A stretch of 64,000 nt of DNA from Bog-473 sp963751335 (GCA_963751335.1 CAVVUB010000004.1:186001-250000); one strand, 5' to 3'; counted from the first letter of the stretch, positions 34,819 to 45,113 are shown. Notes: generated by a model from the letters alone, not told the origin. Program-made: numbers and translations.

Positions 34819-36228
34819 ATGCGGCAACGACTGATGTTGGCCATGGTGGGCCTCGTTGCGGTCACGCTCGTCGTGGCCGGTGCGGGTGGCCTCCTCCTCA
34901 CGCGCAAGGCGGCGCGGGATCAGGCCACGTCGCAGCTGGTGTCCGAGGCCGACTCGCTCACCTCGGGCCAGCTCGGCGTCGAGTCGAAGGCCGATCTCCA
35001 GATCATCAGGCGAACGCTCAAGCTCGGCGACGCTTCCTTCGTGCGCATCAAACCTTCGGGGAGGACCAAGTCGAAGCTGCCCGACGGGATCACTCAGGCG
35101 GACCTCGACGTTCCGGCGCTCCAGAACGGGAAGACCGTATCGGGAAACCGGGGCAACCGGGTCTACGCGGTGGCGCCGGCCCGGCTGACGGCTCAGGAGC
35201 GCAACCGGTTGCGCTTCGACGGCACCCTCGCCATCCTGCTCACGCGCGACGTGGGCGATCTGGGTCCGAGCTGGGTCTACTTCATCGTGTCCGGCGGGGT
35301 AGGACTGGCCGTCGCCGCGTTGGTGGCCTGGCAGATGAGCCGGCGCATGGCCCGTCCCCTGGTCGAAGCGGAGGAGGCCACCAGCCGTATCGCCTCGGGT
35401 GAACTGGCCAGCCGGGTGCCGGTCCGTCGGAACGACTACCCGGAGTTCGCCTCCCTGGCGGGGTCGATCAACGACATGGCCCAGAGCCTCGAGGACAGCC
35501 GGGCGCGCGAGCGTCACCTGCTGCTCGCCGTGTCCCATGACCTGCGCACGCCGTTGACGTCGATCCGGGGCTTCGCCGAGGCCATCCACGACGGTGCGAT
35601 CGAGGACAGCGGTCAGGCCGCGGACGTGATCATCGCCGAGGCGAGGCGCCTCGAGCGACTGGTCGGAGACCTGCTCGACCTGACCAAACTCGAAGCGCGA
35701 CAGATGTCCATCTCCATGCGCCCGACCGACGCGGCCGAGGTCGCGTCGACCACCGCCGAGGGGTTCCGTCCGGCCGCCGCCAAGAACCACCTGCAGATCC
35801 GGATCACGGTGAACGGTGAGGGGGACGACGGTCGGCCGCGGTCACCCGACGTGGCGGCCGACCCGGACCGTCTGGCCCAACTCCTGGCGAATCTCATTGA
35901 GAATGCCATCACCTATGCCTCGAACGTCGTGACGGTGGGCGTCACCAACCATCCCGAGGCCGGAGCGTGCGTCATCACGGTGGACGACGACGGTCCAGGA
36001 ATCGGCGAGGCGAACCTCACCCGCGTGTTCGAGCGCTTCTACCGCGCCGACCGTGGTCCGAATCGGCGTCTGGGCTCGGGGTTGGGCCTGGCCATCGTGG
36101 CCGAGTTGGCGGCGGCCATGGGCGGTTCGGTGCGGGCCGAGTCGCCGCTCGGGCCGACCGGGGGCTCACGCTTCGTCGTGACCCTGGGGTACTGGCGCGG
36201 CAGCGTTCCCCAGCTGACCCGCATCTGA
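34819..36228 (+). CDS. sensor histidine kinase (HAMP, HisKA, HATPase_c)
   Basis: 469 residues. Membrane segment 1 is LMLAMVGLVAVTLVVAGAGG (about residues 4-27). It is followed by an extracytoplasmic domain of about 120 residues, membrane segment 2 VYFIVSGGVGLAVAALVAW and a HAMP linker (MARPLVEAEEATSRIASGEL). The H-box is LAVSHDLRTPLTSIRGFAEA, the N-box NLIENAITYA, the G1 motif DDDGPGIGEANLTRVFERFY, and RLGSGLGLAIVAELAAAMGG is G2. The signal is unknown. It shares an operon with the response regulator, and its end is followed by 141 bases to the S53 protease start. Confidence 0.93.
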   Translation: MRQRLMLAMVGLVAVTLVVAGAGGLLLTRKAARDQATSQLVSEADSLTSGQLGVESKADLQIIRRTLKLGDASFVRIKPSGRTKSKLPDGITQADLDVPALQNGKTVSGNRGNRVYAVAPARLTAQERNRLRFDGTLAILLTRDVGDLGPSWVYFIVSGGVGLAVAALVAWQMSRRMARPLVEAEEATSRIASGELASRVPVRRNDYPEFASLAGSINDMAQSLEDSRARERHLLLAVSHDLRTPLTSIRGFAEAIHDGAIEDSGQAADVIIAEARRLERLVGDLLDLTKLEARQMSISMRPTDAAEVASTTAEGFRPAAAKNHLQIRITVNGEGDDGRPRSPDVAADPDRLAQLLANLIENAITYASNVVTVGVTNHPEAGACVITVDDDGPGIGEANLTRVFERFYRADRGPNRRLGSGLGLAIVAELAAAMGGSVRAESPLGPTGGSRFVVTLGYWRGSVPQLTRI

Positions 36229-36369
36229 CCCGCTCCGCTACGGGACGAGACGCAGATTCCTCGCACGTCTGATGCCCGCAGGGCCGTGGCGCGTGCGCGC
36301 ACGGCAGGCGCGTGCTAAGACCGGCCGACGCAATTCGGATATGGATGTCGAGCATCGGGAGTTGAAAAC

Positions 36370-38402
36370 ATGGGTCGTGGGCGGAATTCAGGTTCCTGGA
36401 GATCGATCGGACTGGGATTGGTGGCAACGGCGACCGTCGTGGGCGTCAGCCTGACGGGGAGCGCCATGGCGTCGGCCGGCGCGCCCGCCTCGACCCACGC
36501 ACAGCTGGCGCCGGTGTCGGGCGGCAACGATCCGGCCGCGCTGCCGGGGCGCGCGTCTTCGGCCACACGCCCAAGAACACGCCCGAAACCGTGTCGTTCG
36601 TCTTGACGGAGCAGAATCTCTCGGCACTCGAGACGAGCGTGCAGCACGGCGTGAGCTCGTTTCTCACGGTGAGCCAGTTTGCCAAGCAGTACGGGCAGAG
36701 CACGGCGCACATCCTCGCCCTCGAGCAATACCTTGAGAGTTTCGGCATCACCGCGCAGGCCTATGCCGACGACATCGACGTCGTGGCCAACGGGACCGCG
36801 GGTGAGTTCGACAAGGCGCTCGACGTCCAACAGCAGCAGGTGAGTGTGCCGGCGCAGGCGCAGACGGGTGGTCGCCAGGCCATCCCGGCGCAGGTCGTGC
36901 ACGCCGCCACCACAGCCCCGATGCTGCCCAGCGACATCGCAAGCTACGTCACCGCCGTCCTCGGCCTGTCGAACTACTCGGCCTTCGCCAGCCAGGCTCA
37001 GCACATCAACGCGACCGGCGCAGCCCAGCCGAACAGCGGGAATTCGTGCGTCCAGCTGACGGGGCTGGCATCGGCATGCAACACGCCCGAGACCTTCGCC
37101 TCGAACTACGGGCTCAGCCCGCTGTACCAGGACTCGGACCAGGGTCAGGGACAGACGATCGGCATCGTCACCCTCGCTGCGCTCGACCCGGGCGCACCGC
37201 AGTTCTTCTGGAAGAACGTGCTGGGACTGACCAACTCCGGACGCACGGTCACCGTCGACAACGTCGATGGCGGCCCGGGCGCCCCCAGCAACTCGGCCGG
37301 CACAGGGGAAACCGACCTCGACACCGAGCAGTCCGGTGGGCTCGCACCGGGCGCCAACGTGGTGGTGTACCAGGCCCCCAACACCGATCCCGGTTTTGCG
37401 GACGCCTTCTTCACCGCCGCCAGCCAGAACCTGGCCGGTTCCGTGTCGGCCAGCTGGGGTGAGTCGGAGACATTCCTGACGGCTTCCATCGCCGCCGGCG
37501 TCGAGACCCCGGCGTACGCCACTGCCTTCGACGAGGCCTTCCTCGAGTTGGCGGTGCAGGGGCAATCGACCTTCGCCTCCTCTGGTGACTCCGGCGCCTA
37601 CGACGCGTCCGGTGACCTCGGGACGACCAACCTGTCGGTCGACACGCCGGCGGACAGCCCGTACATCACGTCGAGCGGTGGGACGACGCTGCCCTGGTCC
37701 GGCACCCTCAGCGGTCCCGGCGGGACGGCGAATGTCAATGTCCCCACGCAGCGGGCCTGGGGCTGGGACTACCTGTGGCCGGCCTTCGCCACCATCGATG
37801 GCCTGACCGAGAAGCAGGAGACGCTCAATCCGCAGAACATCGGCGGCGGTGGTGGTGGATTCAGCGCTGACTACAACGCCCCCTCGTACCAGCAGGGCGT
37901 GTCAGGCACGAACGCGTTCACTGCGGTTCCGTATCTGGTTCCCAAGGACTTCGTGACGATCGACGGCAGCGCCTTGCCGACGCGTTGGAAGTTCAATCCC
38001 GATCCCGCCACCCTCGTGGGTCAGGGTTCGGGCCGGGAGGAGCCGGATCTCTCGGCGGACGCCGATCCCTTCACCGGGTACCTGCTGTACTCACCCGCCT
38101 TCGCCCAGGCCGGGGACCCGGTCCTCGAGGGCGGCTGGGGTGGCACGAGCTTCGTGGGACCGCAGCTGAACGGCTCGACCGCGGTCATGGAGTCATTCCT
38201 GGGTCACCGGGTCGGCTTCTGGAATCCCTGGATCTACAAGTTCGCGCAGCAGAAGAACACCCCGTTGATTCCGCTGCAGCAGACGGGAACGGGCAACGAC
38301 AACCTGTACTACTCGGGGAATCCGGGCGCGCTCTACAACCCGAGCACGGGTCTGGGCACGCCCAACCTCTCGGCGCTCGCCGTCGACTTCGGCCGCGAGT
38401 AG
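36370..38402 (+). pseudogene. S53 family (sedolisin/kumamolisin) secreted peptidase with one frame break near the pro-region
   Basis: ATG 36370 opens a signal peptide (GLGLVATATVVGVSLTGSAM, cleavage near ASA). At GGGG 36546-36549 one G is missing; restoring it gives LPGARVFGHTPKNTPETVSF, the standard start of the pro-kumamolisin activation domain. The second frame runs to 38402. The catalytic glutamate and aspartate are in GETDLDTEQSGGLAPGANV (near 37310), the oxyanion-hole Asp in FASSGDSGAYDASGD, and the nucleophile in GGWGGTSFVGPQLNGS (near 38140), a GGTS variant of the usual SGTS. Such enzymes are acid-active extracellular serine-carboxyl peptidases. Only one homopolymer base separates this from an intact gene of about 677 codons. 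Confidence 0.85.
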
Positions 38403-38758
38403 TCGGCACGACGACCCGGGTCGGGCGTCTTCACGTCCGGCCCGGGCTCTCGGCGAGAGTGGCACGTAAAGACCAATGCGTTCTTCGTTGCGGGTGAACC
38501 TCGCCCTGAAGGCCATGGCACCGAGCGCGATCGAGCCGGCGACTTCTGTACGTCCTGACATCCTCGACACCGACGTGGGTGATGGTCCCGCCCTTTCCCG
38601 CCGCGCCGTCGGAATCTGGAAACTCCACCGCTGCCTCGTGCCGGGTGGCTCCGCTGAGCGGCCACAATGTCGGCCGGTGGCGCGGCCGCTCGGGCGGTTC
38701 GTCTGCAGCGTGGCGCAACGCGTCCCGTTGGCGGTCCCATATCTGGATGGAGGGGTTC

Positions 38759-39547
38759 ATGGAGCGTCTGAGCGGCAGGGTTGCCATCGTCACCGGCGGT
38801 GGGGGCGGTATCGGGGGGGCGTCGGCCCGGGCCCTGGCCCGTGCGGGAGCCGCCGTCCTGGTCGCCGACATCGATGAGGAGGCCGCCGAGTCGGTGGCCG
38901 CAGACATCCGGTCGGCGGGCTCACAGGCGGCGGCCTTCGTGGTGGATCTCGCCGTCGAGCGCCAGGTGGAGGCGCTCGTGGCCCAGACCATCGCCCAGTT
39001 CGGCCGGCTCGATGTTCTGCACAACAACGCGGCCTTGACCGATTCGGAGTTCCTCAGCAGGGACACAGCCGTGACCGATCTGGAGGTCGACGTCTGGGAG
39101 ACATCGATGGCGGTGAACCTGCGCAGCCAGATGCTCACCTGCAAGCACGCCGTCCCCGAAATGGTGCGCACGGGCGGTGGATCCATCATCAACATGTCGT
39201 CGGGCGCCTCGTTGAAGGGCGACCGCACGAGGACCGCCTACGGCGTGGCGAAGGCGGGGGTGAATGCCCTCACCATGTACGTGGCCACCAGTCACGGCAA
39301 GCTGGGCATCCGGGCGAACGCCATTCTCCCCGGGCTCGTGATCACCGACGCGGTCCGGGCCCACCTCGACGACACGATCATCAAGTCACTCGGTCGTGCC
39401 GTCCTGACCCCCTCGGTCGGCCAGCCCGACGACGTGGCAGACGTCGTCGTGTTTCTCGCCTCGGACGAGTCCCGCTACATCACGGGACAGTTGATCGCCG
39501 TCGACGGTGGCATGGGTGCCCACGCCGGGCCGGGCGGGGACGGCTGA
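38759..39547 (+). CDS. SDR-family oxidoreductase
   Basis: 262 residues from ATG 38759; GGAGGGG lies just upstream, and ATG 38747 is the alternative. The cofactor motif is VAIVTGGGGGIGGASARALA, followed by VADIDEEAAESVAADI with the acidic residue that favours NAD(H). NNAA occurs in LDVLHNNAALTDSE. The catalytic Ser is in SIINMSSGASL and the Tyr-Lys pair in TAYGVAKAGVNALTMYVA. The end YITGQLIAVDGGMGAH is typical. It converges with a second SDR gene 29 bases away. The substrate is unknown. The 356-base spacer upstream (38403-38758) contains no gene I can support. Confidence 0.9.
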   Translation: MERLSGRVAIVTGGGGGIGGASARALARAGAAVLVADIDEEAAESVAADIRSAGSQAAAFVVDLAVERQVEALVAQTIAQFGRLDVLHNNAALTDSEFLSRDTAVTDLEVDVWETSMAVNLRSQMLTCKHAVPEMVRTGGGSIINMSSGASLKGDRTRTAYGVAKAGVNALTMYVATSHGKLGIRANAILPGLVITDAVRAHLDDTIIKSLGRAVLTPSVGQPDDVADVVVFLASDESRYITGQLIAVDGGMGAHAGPGGDG

Positions 39548-39576
39548 GCGGAACGGCCGAGTCGGCCTGGCCGGCT

Positions 39577-40389
39577 CTACGTGGGTCCGAGTACGTACTC
39601 GCCGGTCCGGGGGTGGTGGTACCAGCCGCTGGCGGCCTGGGTGCCCCCGTCGACGTGGATGGTCTGTCCGGTGATGTAACTCGAGAGGCTCGAGGCAAGA
39701 AAGATGGCGGCACCCGCCATCTCGTCGACGTGGCCGGCCCGACCCATGGGCACGGTTTGGCCGAAGCGTTCCTGCATGCCCTCGGGGTTGGGGGCAACGG
39801 CGGCGAGCCCCTCGGTCCAGGTGATGTCGGGTGCCAGCGCGTTCACCCTGATCCCGTAGGGCGCCAGCTCCAGGGCGGCGGTCTTGGTGTACTCGATCAC
39901 CCCGGCTTTGGCGGCGGCGTATGCCGCGTAGCCCGGCGCCGCCCGGACACCCTCAATGGAGGTGACGCTCATGATGCTGCCGGTCAACGATCGTTCGACC
40001 ATCTGGCGAGCCACCCGCTGGGTGCAGAGGATCACGTGCTTGAGGTTGGAGCGGTAGAGGGCATCCCAGCCGTTCTCCGACGTCTCGAGCAGGGGCGAAT
40101 TGAAGACGCCCCCCGCGTTGTTGACGAGGATGCTCACGGGGCCCAGCTCTGTCACCGTGCGCTCGAGCGCCGCGTCGACCTGAACCGACTCTCGGACGTC
40201 GACGTGAAGCCCGAGGCCACCTACCTCCGCACCGGCGGCAATTGCCGTGTCCTCGGTGCGCTCCCAGATGGCCACCTTGGCTCCGAAGGCGGCGAAATTT
40301 CGAGCGATGCCGCGTCCGATGCCCGAGCCGCCGCCGGTGACAACGGCCACGCGATCAGTGAGCAGGATTGAGCCGGGGTCGATTGGCAT
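39577..40389 (-). CDS. SDR-family oxidoreductase
   Basis: 270 residues from ATG 40389. RVAVVTGGGSGIGRGIARNF is the cofactor motif, VSILVNNAGGVFNSPLLETS contains NNAG, SIMSVTSIEGVRAAPGYAAY leads into the catalytic Tyr-Lys (AAYAAAKAGVIEYT), and YITGQTIHVDGGTQAASGWY is the C-terminal motif. An Arg/Glu-rich loop after strand 2 (IWERTED) hints at NAD preference. It diverges from the carboxymuconolactone decarboxylase-like gene (82 bases between starts) with an inverted repeat between them. The two facing SDR genes are only about 30% alike by eye, so they are not a recent duplication. Confidence 0.9.
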   Translation of the reverse strand: MPIDPGSILLTDRVAVVTGGGSGIGRGIARNFAAFGAKVAIWERTEDTAIAAGAEVGGLGLHVDVRESVQVDAALERTVTELGPVSILVNNAGGVFNSPLLETSENGWDALYRSNLKHVILCTQRVARQMVERSLTGSIMSVTSIEGVRAAPGYAAYAAAKAGVIEYTKTAALELAPYGIRVNALAPDITWTEGLAAVAPNPEGMQERFGQTVPMGRAGHVDEMAGAAIFLASSLSSYITGQTIHVDGGTQAASGWYHHPRTGEYVLGPT

Positions 40390-40413
40390 GGAGGGCGACG
40401 TTACATTGTTATG

Positions 40414-40427
40414 TGACAGCCGTGTCA
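40414..40427. promoter_or_regulatory. TGACA-GCCG-TGTCA inverted repeat between divergent genes
   Basis: Perfect 5-base arms (40414-40418 and 40423-40427) lie midway between the SDR start at 40389 and the GTG at 40471. The AT-richer flank TTACATTGTTATG on its left is a plausible promoter region for the minus-strand gene. It is a candidate shared operator. Confidence 0.4.
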
Positions 40428-40470
40428 TACGAGAGTCCCGAGTGAAGACCCGGGGCGGACGGGGGGTTAC

Positions 40471-41052
40471 GTGCCCAGGATCGAGCCGATTCCGTTGGAC
40501 CAGATGGCGCCAGAGCCGCGCCGGATCATCGAGGAGGGGGTCGAGGAGGGCTTGTATGCGACGCCCATCCCGCTCCAGATCTTTGCGTACAAGACGCAGC
40601 AGATTTTGATGACCAACGCGGCGCGCCAGGTCATGGGAAAGGGATCCTTGCTCGGTGGCCGGATCCTCGAGCTGTTGCGGATCAGGAGCGCCCAGTTGGG
40701 CGAGTGCCAGCCCTGCATGCAGTCGAGGAAGCACGACTCCATCACCGACGAGGACGTGGCCTGCCTCATCGCTCCGGGCGGGGGCGACCTCAACGAGCAG
40801 GAGCGGCTGGCCGTCGAGTTCCTCGACCTCCTCTCGGCCGATCACCACGCCATCGATGACGAGGTCTACCGGAAGCTCGGCGAGCACTTCACGTCCGCGC
40901 AGATCATCGAGCTGGGCTTTGCCTGTGCCGGCTCCATGGGCCTGCACCGCTTCATCCATACGCTCGACGTATTCGGAAAGAGCGCCCCGGTCATCCCGTT
41001 CAGCCCGGATCAGATCGACTCGGCCATCGACGAGCCCGCCCTGCACGCATGA
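40471..41052 (+). CDS. carboxymuconolactone decarboxylase (AhpD-like) family protein
   Basis: GTG 40471 behind GGGGGG gives 193 residues. The all-helical CMD/AhpD fold is indicated by LLGGRILELLRIRSAQLGEC and the redox-type CQPCMQSRKHDSI motif, with two cysteines (C-x-x-C) and a following His as in AhpD active sites. The C-terminal part QIIELGFACAGSMGLHRFIH is typical. Family members are peroxidase partners or ring-cleavage decarboxylases; in lipid-type clusters they are usually unassigned. ATGA overlap (41049-41052) couples it to the epimerase gene, forming a two-gene operon. Confidence 0.85.
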   Translation: MPRIEPIPLDQMAPEPRRIIEEGVEEGLYATPIPLQIFAYKTQQILMTNAARQVMGKGSLLGGRILELLRIRSAQLGECQPCMQSRKHDSITDEDVACLIAPGGGDLNEQERLAVEFLDLLSADHHAIDDEVYRKLGEHFTSAQIIELGFACAGSMGLHRFIHTLDVFGKSAPVIPFSPDQIDSAIDEPALHA

Positions 41053-42047
41053 CCCAGACCGTCTTGGTGACCGGAGCCACCGGGCTGGCCGGCGCCAACA
41101 TTTGCCGCCAGCTGGTCGAGCGCGGTGACCGCGTGCGTGCTCTCGCCCGGGAGACGGCGGACACCGCACCGCTGAGGGAGCTCGGGGTCGAGGTCGTCAG
41201 CGGCGATGTCAGCGACGCCGAAGCGGTCCTGCGGGCCGCCCAGGGGAGCGATTCGGCCATCCACTGTGCCGCCCTCCTGGGCGGGGCCAGCCAGAACATG
41301 GCCGACTTCGAGGCGGTCAACGTCCAGGGCACGAAGAACGTCCTCGACGCCGCCGAGGCGCTCGACCTGGGCCGGGTGGTCGCGGTGAGCACCGGCACCT
41401 TCTTCGACACCGCGGGAGGGCTCGACCGGGAGGACGCGCCGGTCACCAAGGAGCCGAGCCAGGACCCTTACACCCTGACCAAGATGGCGGCGTTCCAGGA
41501 CGCCATGGCCCGGGCCGCCAAGGGTCGGGACGTGGTCAGCACCCACCCGGGAGCGATCTTCGGACCGTCCCCGGTGGCCAGCAACGCCTTGGGTGCCACC
41601 AGCTTCAACCGGGTGCTCCTGTCCGCAGCCCGGGGGCGGATCGAGCGGTACCTGAAGTTTCCCGTGAGTTGGGTCTTTGGGGAGGACATCGCGGCGGGGT
41701 GCATCCTGGCCCTCGACAAGGGGGTGTCGGGCGAGCGCTACATGCTCGACGGCCGTCCCGACGACGTGGTCAGCATCGCCAATGCCTGTAACCGGGTCTG
41801 CCGTCTGGTCGGCCTCGACCATGAAGTGGTCGACGTCTTGCCTTCGGACGATCCCGAATTGGCCAAGGTGTTCGGGCCCACCCTCGTCGCCATCTCTGAG
41901 AAGGCGGCCAAGGAGAGGAGCCCCCGAAAGAAGCTGGAGGACTCGAAGACCTTCAAGCGTCTTGGCTACAGCCCGATCTCTCTCGACGACGGGTTGGTAC
42001 GCACCGTCGACTGGTTCCGGGAACTTGGGAAAATCGGAGCGCAGTAG
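41049..42047 (+). CDS. NAD-dependent epimerase/dehydratase (extended SDR)
   Basis: 332 residues. TVLVTGATGLAGANICRQLV is the extended-SDR nucleotide motif (TGxxGxxG), followed by VEVVSGDVSDAEAVLRAAQG and AIHCAALLGG. The catalytic Tyr-Lys is in DPYTLTKMAAFQDAMARAA, and VVSTHPGAIFGPSP follows. Such proteins reduce or epimerise sugar nucleotides, steroids or dihydroflavonol-type alcohols; by family similarity the hydroxysteroid/dihydroflavonol branch fits. It is co-translated with the CMD-like gene. A hairpin followed by TTTT lies 24 bases after the stop. Confidence 0.88.
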   Translation: MTQTVLVTGATGLAGANICRQLVERGDRVRALARETADTAPLRELGVEVVSGDVSDAEAVLRAAQGSDSAIHCAALLGGASQNMADFEAVNVQGTKNVLDAAEALDLGRVVAVSTGTFFDTAGGLDREDAPVTKEPSQDPYTLTKMAAFQDAMARAAKGRDVVSTHPGAIFGPSPVASNALGATSFNRVLLSAARGRIERYLKFPVSWVFGEDIAAGCILALDKGVSGERYMLDGRPDDVVSIANACNRVCRLVGLDHEVVDVLPSDDPELAKVFGPTLVAISEKAAKERSPRKKLEDSKTFKRLGYSPISLDDGLVRTVDWFRELGKIGAQ

Positions 42048-42070
42048 GCCTCACTCGCATCCGCCAAGGG

Positions 42071-42096
42071 TGGGGTCTCGGGCCCCGACTTTTCTT
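42071..42096 (+). terminator. intrinsic terminator-like hairpin after the epimerase gene
   Basis: GGGG (42072-42075) pairs with CCCC (42083-42086) in a GC-rich stem-loop followed by GAC and TTTTCTT, starting 24 bases after the epimerase stop. It marks the end of the GC-rich catabolic region and the beginning of the less GC-rich polysaccharide locus. The rest of the 246-base spacer has no gene. Confidence 0.5.
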
Positions 42097-42293
42097 GATG
42101 CAGATCAGCAAGCGGGCTCGCAGCACGGGTCCGCCGGCGTCCTTTCCTTCGGCGCCGTCTTAAGGGTTTCACTGGGAAGCATGCCGTTGAACGCTCGGTG
42201 ACCGGAGTGGTGGTGACCATCAGGCTGTCCCTTGGTGAGACCCAGCGCATGAGGAGGGCGAACTGGTGGCCGGGCGCACCGATGCGACGGGTG

Positions 42294-43559
42294 TCAAGCC
42301 CAGAATTTGCTTCGGGCGAAACCAATGGGGCGTAAGGTCAAGTCTTTGCCCGATGCAGCAGGGAAGGTGATGATGGACGCTGCGAGGGCCAGATCAAGAA
42401 GGTACGGCGAGACACTGCCCAAGCCGCTTTCGCTGATACCGGCGAACATGCAATACACGATCAGAAACAGTGCCAAGGCTCGAGTCGGCCCGCGTGCCCG
42501 GCAGAGGGCTATGAGCAGTAAGAGCACCAGGACCGCAGCGACCAGCAGGTCTCCGAAGATGCCCTGATCCTGATAGATCGATATCCAGCTGCTGTCAATA
42601 GAGAGCCCGTTCTGCGTGGGGTTCGACGAGATATTGACGGCGTCGTTCGATAGGCCGCTGCCGAAGATTTCGTTTGTGGCCGGTCGTTGACTTGAGAGCA
42701 CTGCCGACCACGCAGTGGTACGACCGGTCAGACTCGTGAGTCCCTGTGCGCTCTCTCCTCGGGTCAACCAGTGTGCCAGTAACGGCGCTGCCGGCAGTGC
42801 CACCACCACAAGAACGATGAGACCCGCCGCGAAAAACCTGCGAACTCGTCGCCTCGCCAGCACGAGGCTGAGGCTCGCAACGAGCAGCCCAGCAATCATG
42901 GCCACCAGAGCGGTGCGTGTATGGGTCATCACGAGAACGATCAGCGCGGGTACTGCGACTACGAGAGCCCGACGGGGAGAAAGGAGACGGCACAGCCAGA
43001 GCAAGGTGACCAGACCAGCGAGTTCGCCCGCGAAGTGAGCAACCTGTGTCGCCCAGATCGGCCAGATCGTCCCACTCAGACGACCCTGCGCCAGGGCTTT
43101 TCCCGGCCAGATCAAGAGTCCCACAACGATCGAGCCCAAGACCAAGGAAAGGAACCACACCTGACTGCGTACTAAGAGCAGGTCTCGCCTGCCCCACCAC
43201 GGCGTGAGGAGCCACAGGACGAAGAGAAAGGCGATCAGGCGGAAGGTTCGGAAATCGGTACCTATGCCGGCGAACCGAACGGTCATCATGAGGGAGCTGA
43301 TTGCCAGCAGGGTGTAGAGCCCGAGGAACCAGTTGAGTCGGATGCGCAGCCGCGGATTGATGGTCAAGACCAGGATGACAGCGACGATCAGGGCGCCCTG
43401 GGTCATGAGCTGCGCGACCCTGTGTGGGATCGGCAGAACTGATGTCCCGGGAGTGAGGGCGTTGAAGAAGAGCAGACACCAGATGATCGTCACCCGTCGC
43501 TCACGCGAGGCGGGTCGGCGGCTCGGGATGAGATTCAGGTCGGCTGGAGCAGTTTCCAC
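42294..43559 (-). CDS. O-antigen ligase / Wzy-like polysaccharide polymerase, integral membrane
   Basis: 421 residues with about 11 hydrophobic segments, including TIIWCLLFFNALTPGTSVLP, LNWFLGLYTLLAISSLMMTV and LDLALAASIITF. A long extracytoplasmic loop after the middle of the protein holds GRTTAWSAVLSSQ and IFGSGLSNDAVNI; the GRxxxW motif with a following large loop is characteristic of WaaL/Wzy-type enzymes. It would polymerise undecaprenyl-linked repeat units in the outer leaflet. The start ATG 43559 lies six bases after the corrected end of the second Wzz-like gene, so it is the last gene of a regulator-Wzz-Wzz-Wzy operon. Base composition is clearly lower in GC than before 42 kb. Confidence 0.8.
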   Translation of the reverse strand: METAPADLNLIPSRRPASRERRVTIIWCLLFFNALTPGTSVLPIPHRVAQLMTQGALIVAVILVLTINPRLRIRLNWFLGLYTLLAISSLMMTVRFAGIGTDFRTFRLIAFLFVLWLLTPWWGRRDLLLVRSQVWFLSLVLGSIVVGLLIWPGKALAQGRLSGTIWPIWATQVAHFAGELAGLVTLLWLCRLLSPRRALVVAVPALIVLVMTHTRTALVAMIAGLLVASLSLVLARRRVRRFFAAGLIVLVVVALPAAPLLAHWLTRGESAQGLTSLTGRTTAWSAVLSSQRPATNEIFGSGLSNDAVNISSNPTQNGLSIDSSWISIYQDQGIFGDLLVAAVLVLLLLIALCRARGPTRALALFLIVYCMFAGISESGLGSVSPYLLDLALAASIITFPAASGKDLTLRPIGFARSKFWA

Positions 43560-43564
43560 AAGCC

Positions 43565-45113
43565 TTACATCGACGATCCGGCTAATTCCACCGCCGTTGA
43601 AGTCAGCCGGAAATCACCAGGAATGAGAGCGCCAGAACTGTCGTCCTGGGGATCAGAATCAAGGAGAATGACAGAGCGCAGCGAAACGCCTGCCTCGCGC
43701 AGCATCTCTCGAGTGACGTCCATTCGGGTGAGCGTGACCCCACGTGGGGACATGATCATCACGGCGTCCGTCGGCCCATGGCGTCACTTGCTCCAGACCG
43801 AATGCCGCGTCGAGTGTCAACAGGACGAGAAGTGCATCGGCGTCTTCTGGGGGCGGCTTCTGGGTCATGGTCAGTGGGTCTTCAGGCGCTATGAGAACTC
43901 TCACCGGTGGGCCTTCTCCAGCGGGGAGCTCCACCATCTCCATGGACTCGGGCCTCGGAGAGAGGCCGAGGATCGAGGTCAGCGGTCGGTCGTCCGAGGC
44001 GTCGACCACAATCACCCGGTGACCCTCGGAAGACAGGGCGAATGCCAAGGCGGCGACCGCCAAGGCTGCCGGTTCGGGAGTCCCGACCGAGACGACCGCT
44101 AGCGCGGACGTCGGCACCGATTCAAGGTGGCCTCGCAGACGGCGCTCAATCATCCGCAATGCTGGGCTCGGCGTCTGGAGTTTTCGAGACAACCGTCTAC
44201 TGCGCAACAGGTGTGGGCTGCGGTAGCGCTCGAGGCTCAACTCAACGGGTGCACCCAGGGTCGCTGCCACAGTCGAGCGATCAAGGGGACGCTCCGAAAG
44301 GAGCGCACCGAAGATCACCGCCGCAAACCCGATGGCGAGACCGGCGACCAGCCCCGAGAACGCGTCCACGACGACAACTTTTTTGGTCGACACTGGAGCG
44401 ACGGCGGCAGGATCCAGAACGGTGTTGGAGTGGTCGGTGGAATGTTCGTTCAGAAGCGCTTGTTGGACCTGCGTCTGCAGCGTGAACAGCTGTGACTCGT
44501 CCTCGCTCCTCTGGTTGACCAGGTCGGTGAGTTGATTGCCCGATTGCGTGCCGGGAGCCGTGCCGGAGAGGCTGCTGATCTGGCTATTCAGACTGTCGAT
44601 CTCGGTGTTGAGCGATCCGATCTGAGAGTGAAGACCGCGAACAAGTGCGTTGGTCTGCAAGCCCAACTCTGAAGCCTGAACGGCCAGGAATGCTTTGGCC
44701 ACGGCTGTGGCTCCCGCTACGGCTTCCGCTTTGGTTGAGCCACTGAACTCTATCGACATAATGTTGTCGCTTACCGATAGACCGCTGTACTGCGAGAGCA
44801 ACGCGTGGGGAGTCGCTTTCAGATGACCATCGGCAATCGCCTTCTGGGCAACGCTCTGCGTCTTCAACAGGGATACGTTGTTCGCCGCCACCGACATGGG
44901 ATTCGAGCCGGCGGGTACCGTCAGGTACAGATCGGACACGGCGGTGAATTTGGGCGGAATCACAAAGTGGAGGCTTGCGCCGACGATCAGACCGACAAGG
45001 CCGGTGGTGAGCCAGATCCTTCGCTTGTGTCGTATCGTTGCCATCAACGCTCGAAGGCCGATCGTCGGGCCCACGGCTGCGTCGTCTTCGTCGTTCAGTG
45101 TTGTCGACATCAT
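43565..45113 (-). CDS. Wzz-like polysaccharide co-polymerase with degenerate kinase domain; one frame break near the 3' end
   Basis: Membrane segment 1 is at residues 32-52 (IWLTTGLVGLIVGASLHFVI). A periplasmic-side Wzz domain with coiled coil (160-225, LHSQIGSLNTEIDSLNSQIS) follows, then membrane segment 2 (248-272) and a cytoplasmic domain. That domain resembles a BY-kinase: LAVVSVGTPEPAALAVAALA at 337-356 takes the place of the P-loop, which lacks the GKT/S lysine, while RVIVVDASDDRP keeps the shape of Walker A'. The frame breaks at an extra base near 43768; without it WADDAVMIMSPRGVTLT and REAGVSLRSVILLDSDPQDD continue to a stop at 43565 (about 515 residues). The start ATG 45113 overlaps the upstream stop. 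Confidence 0.75.
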
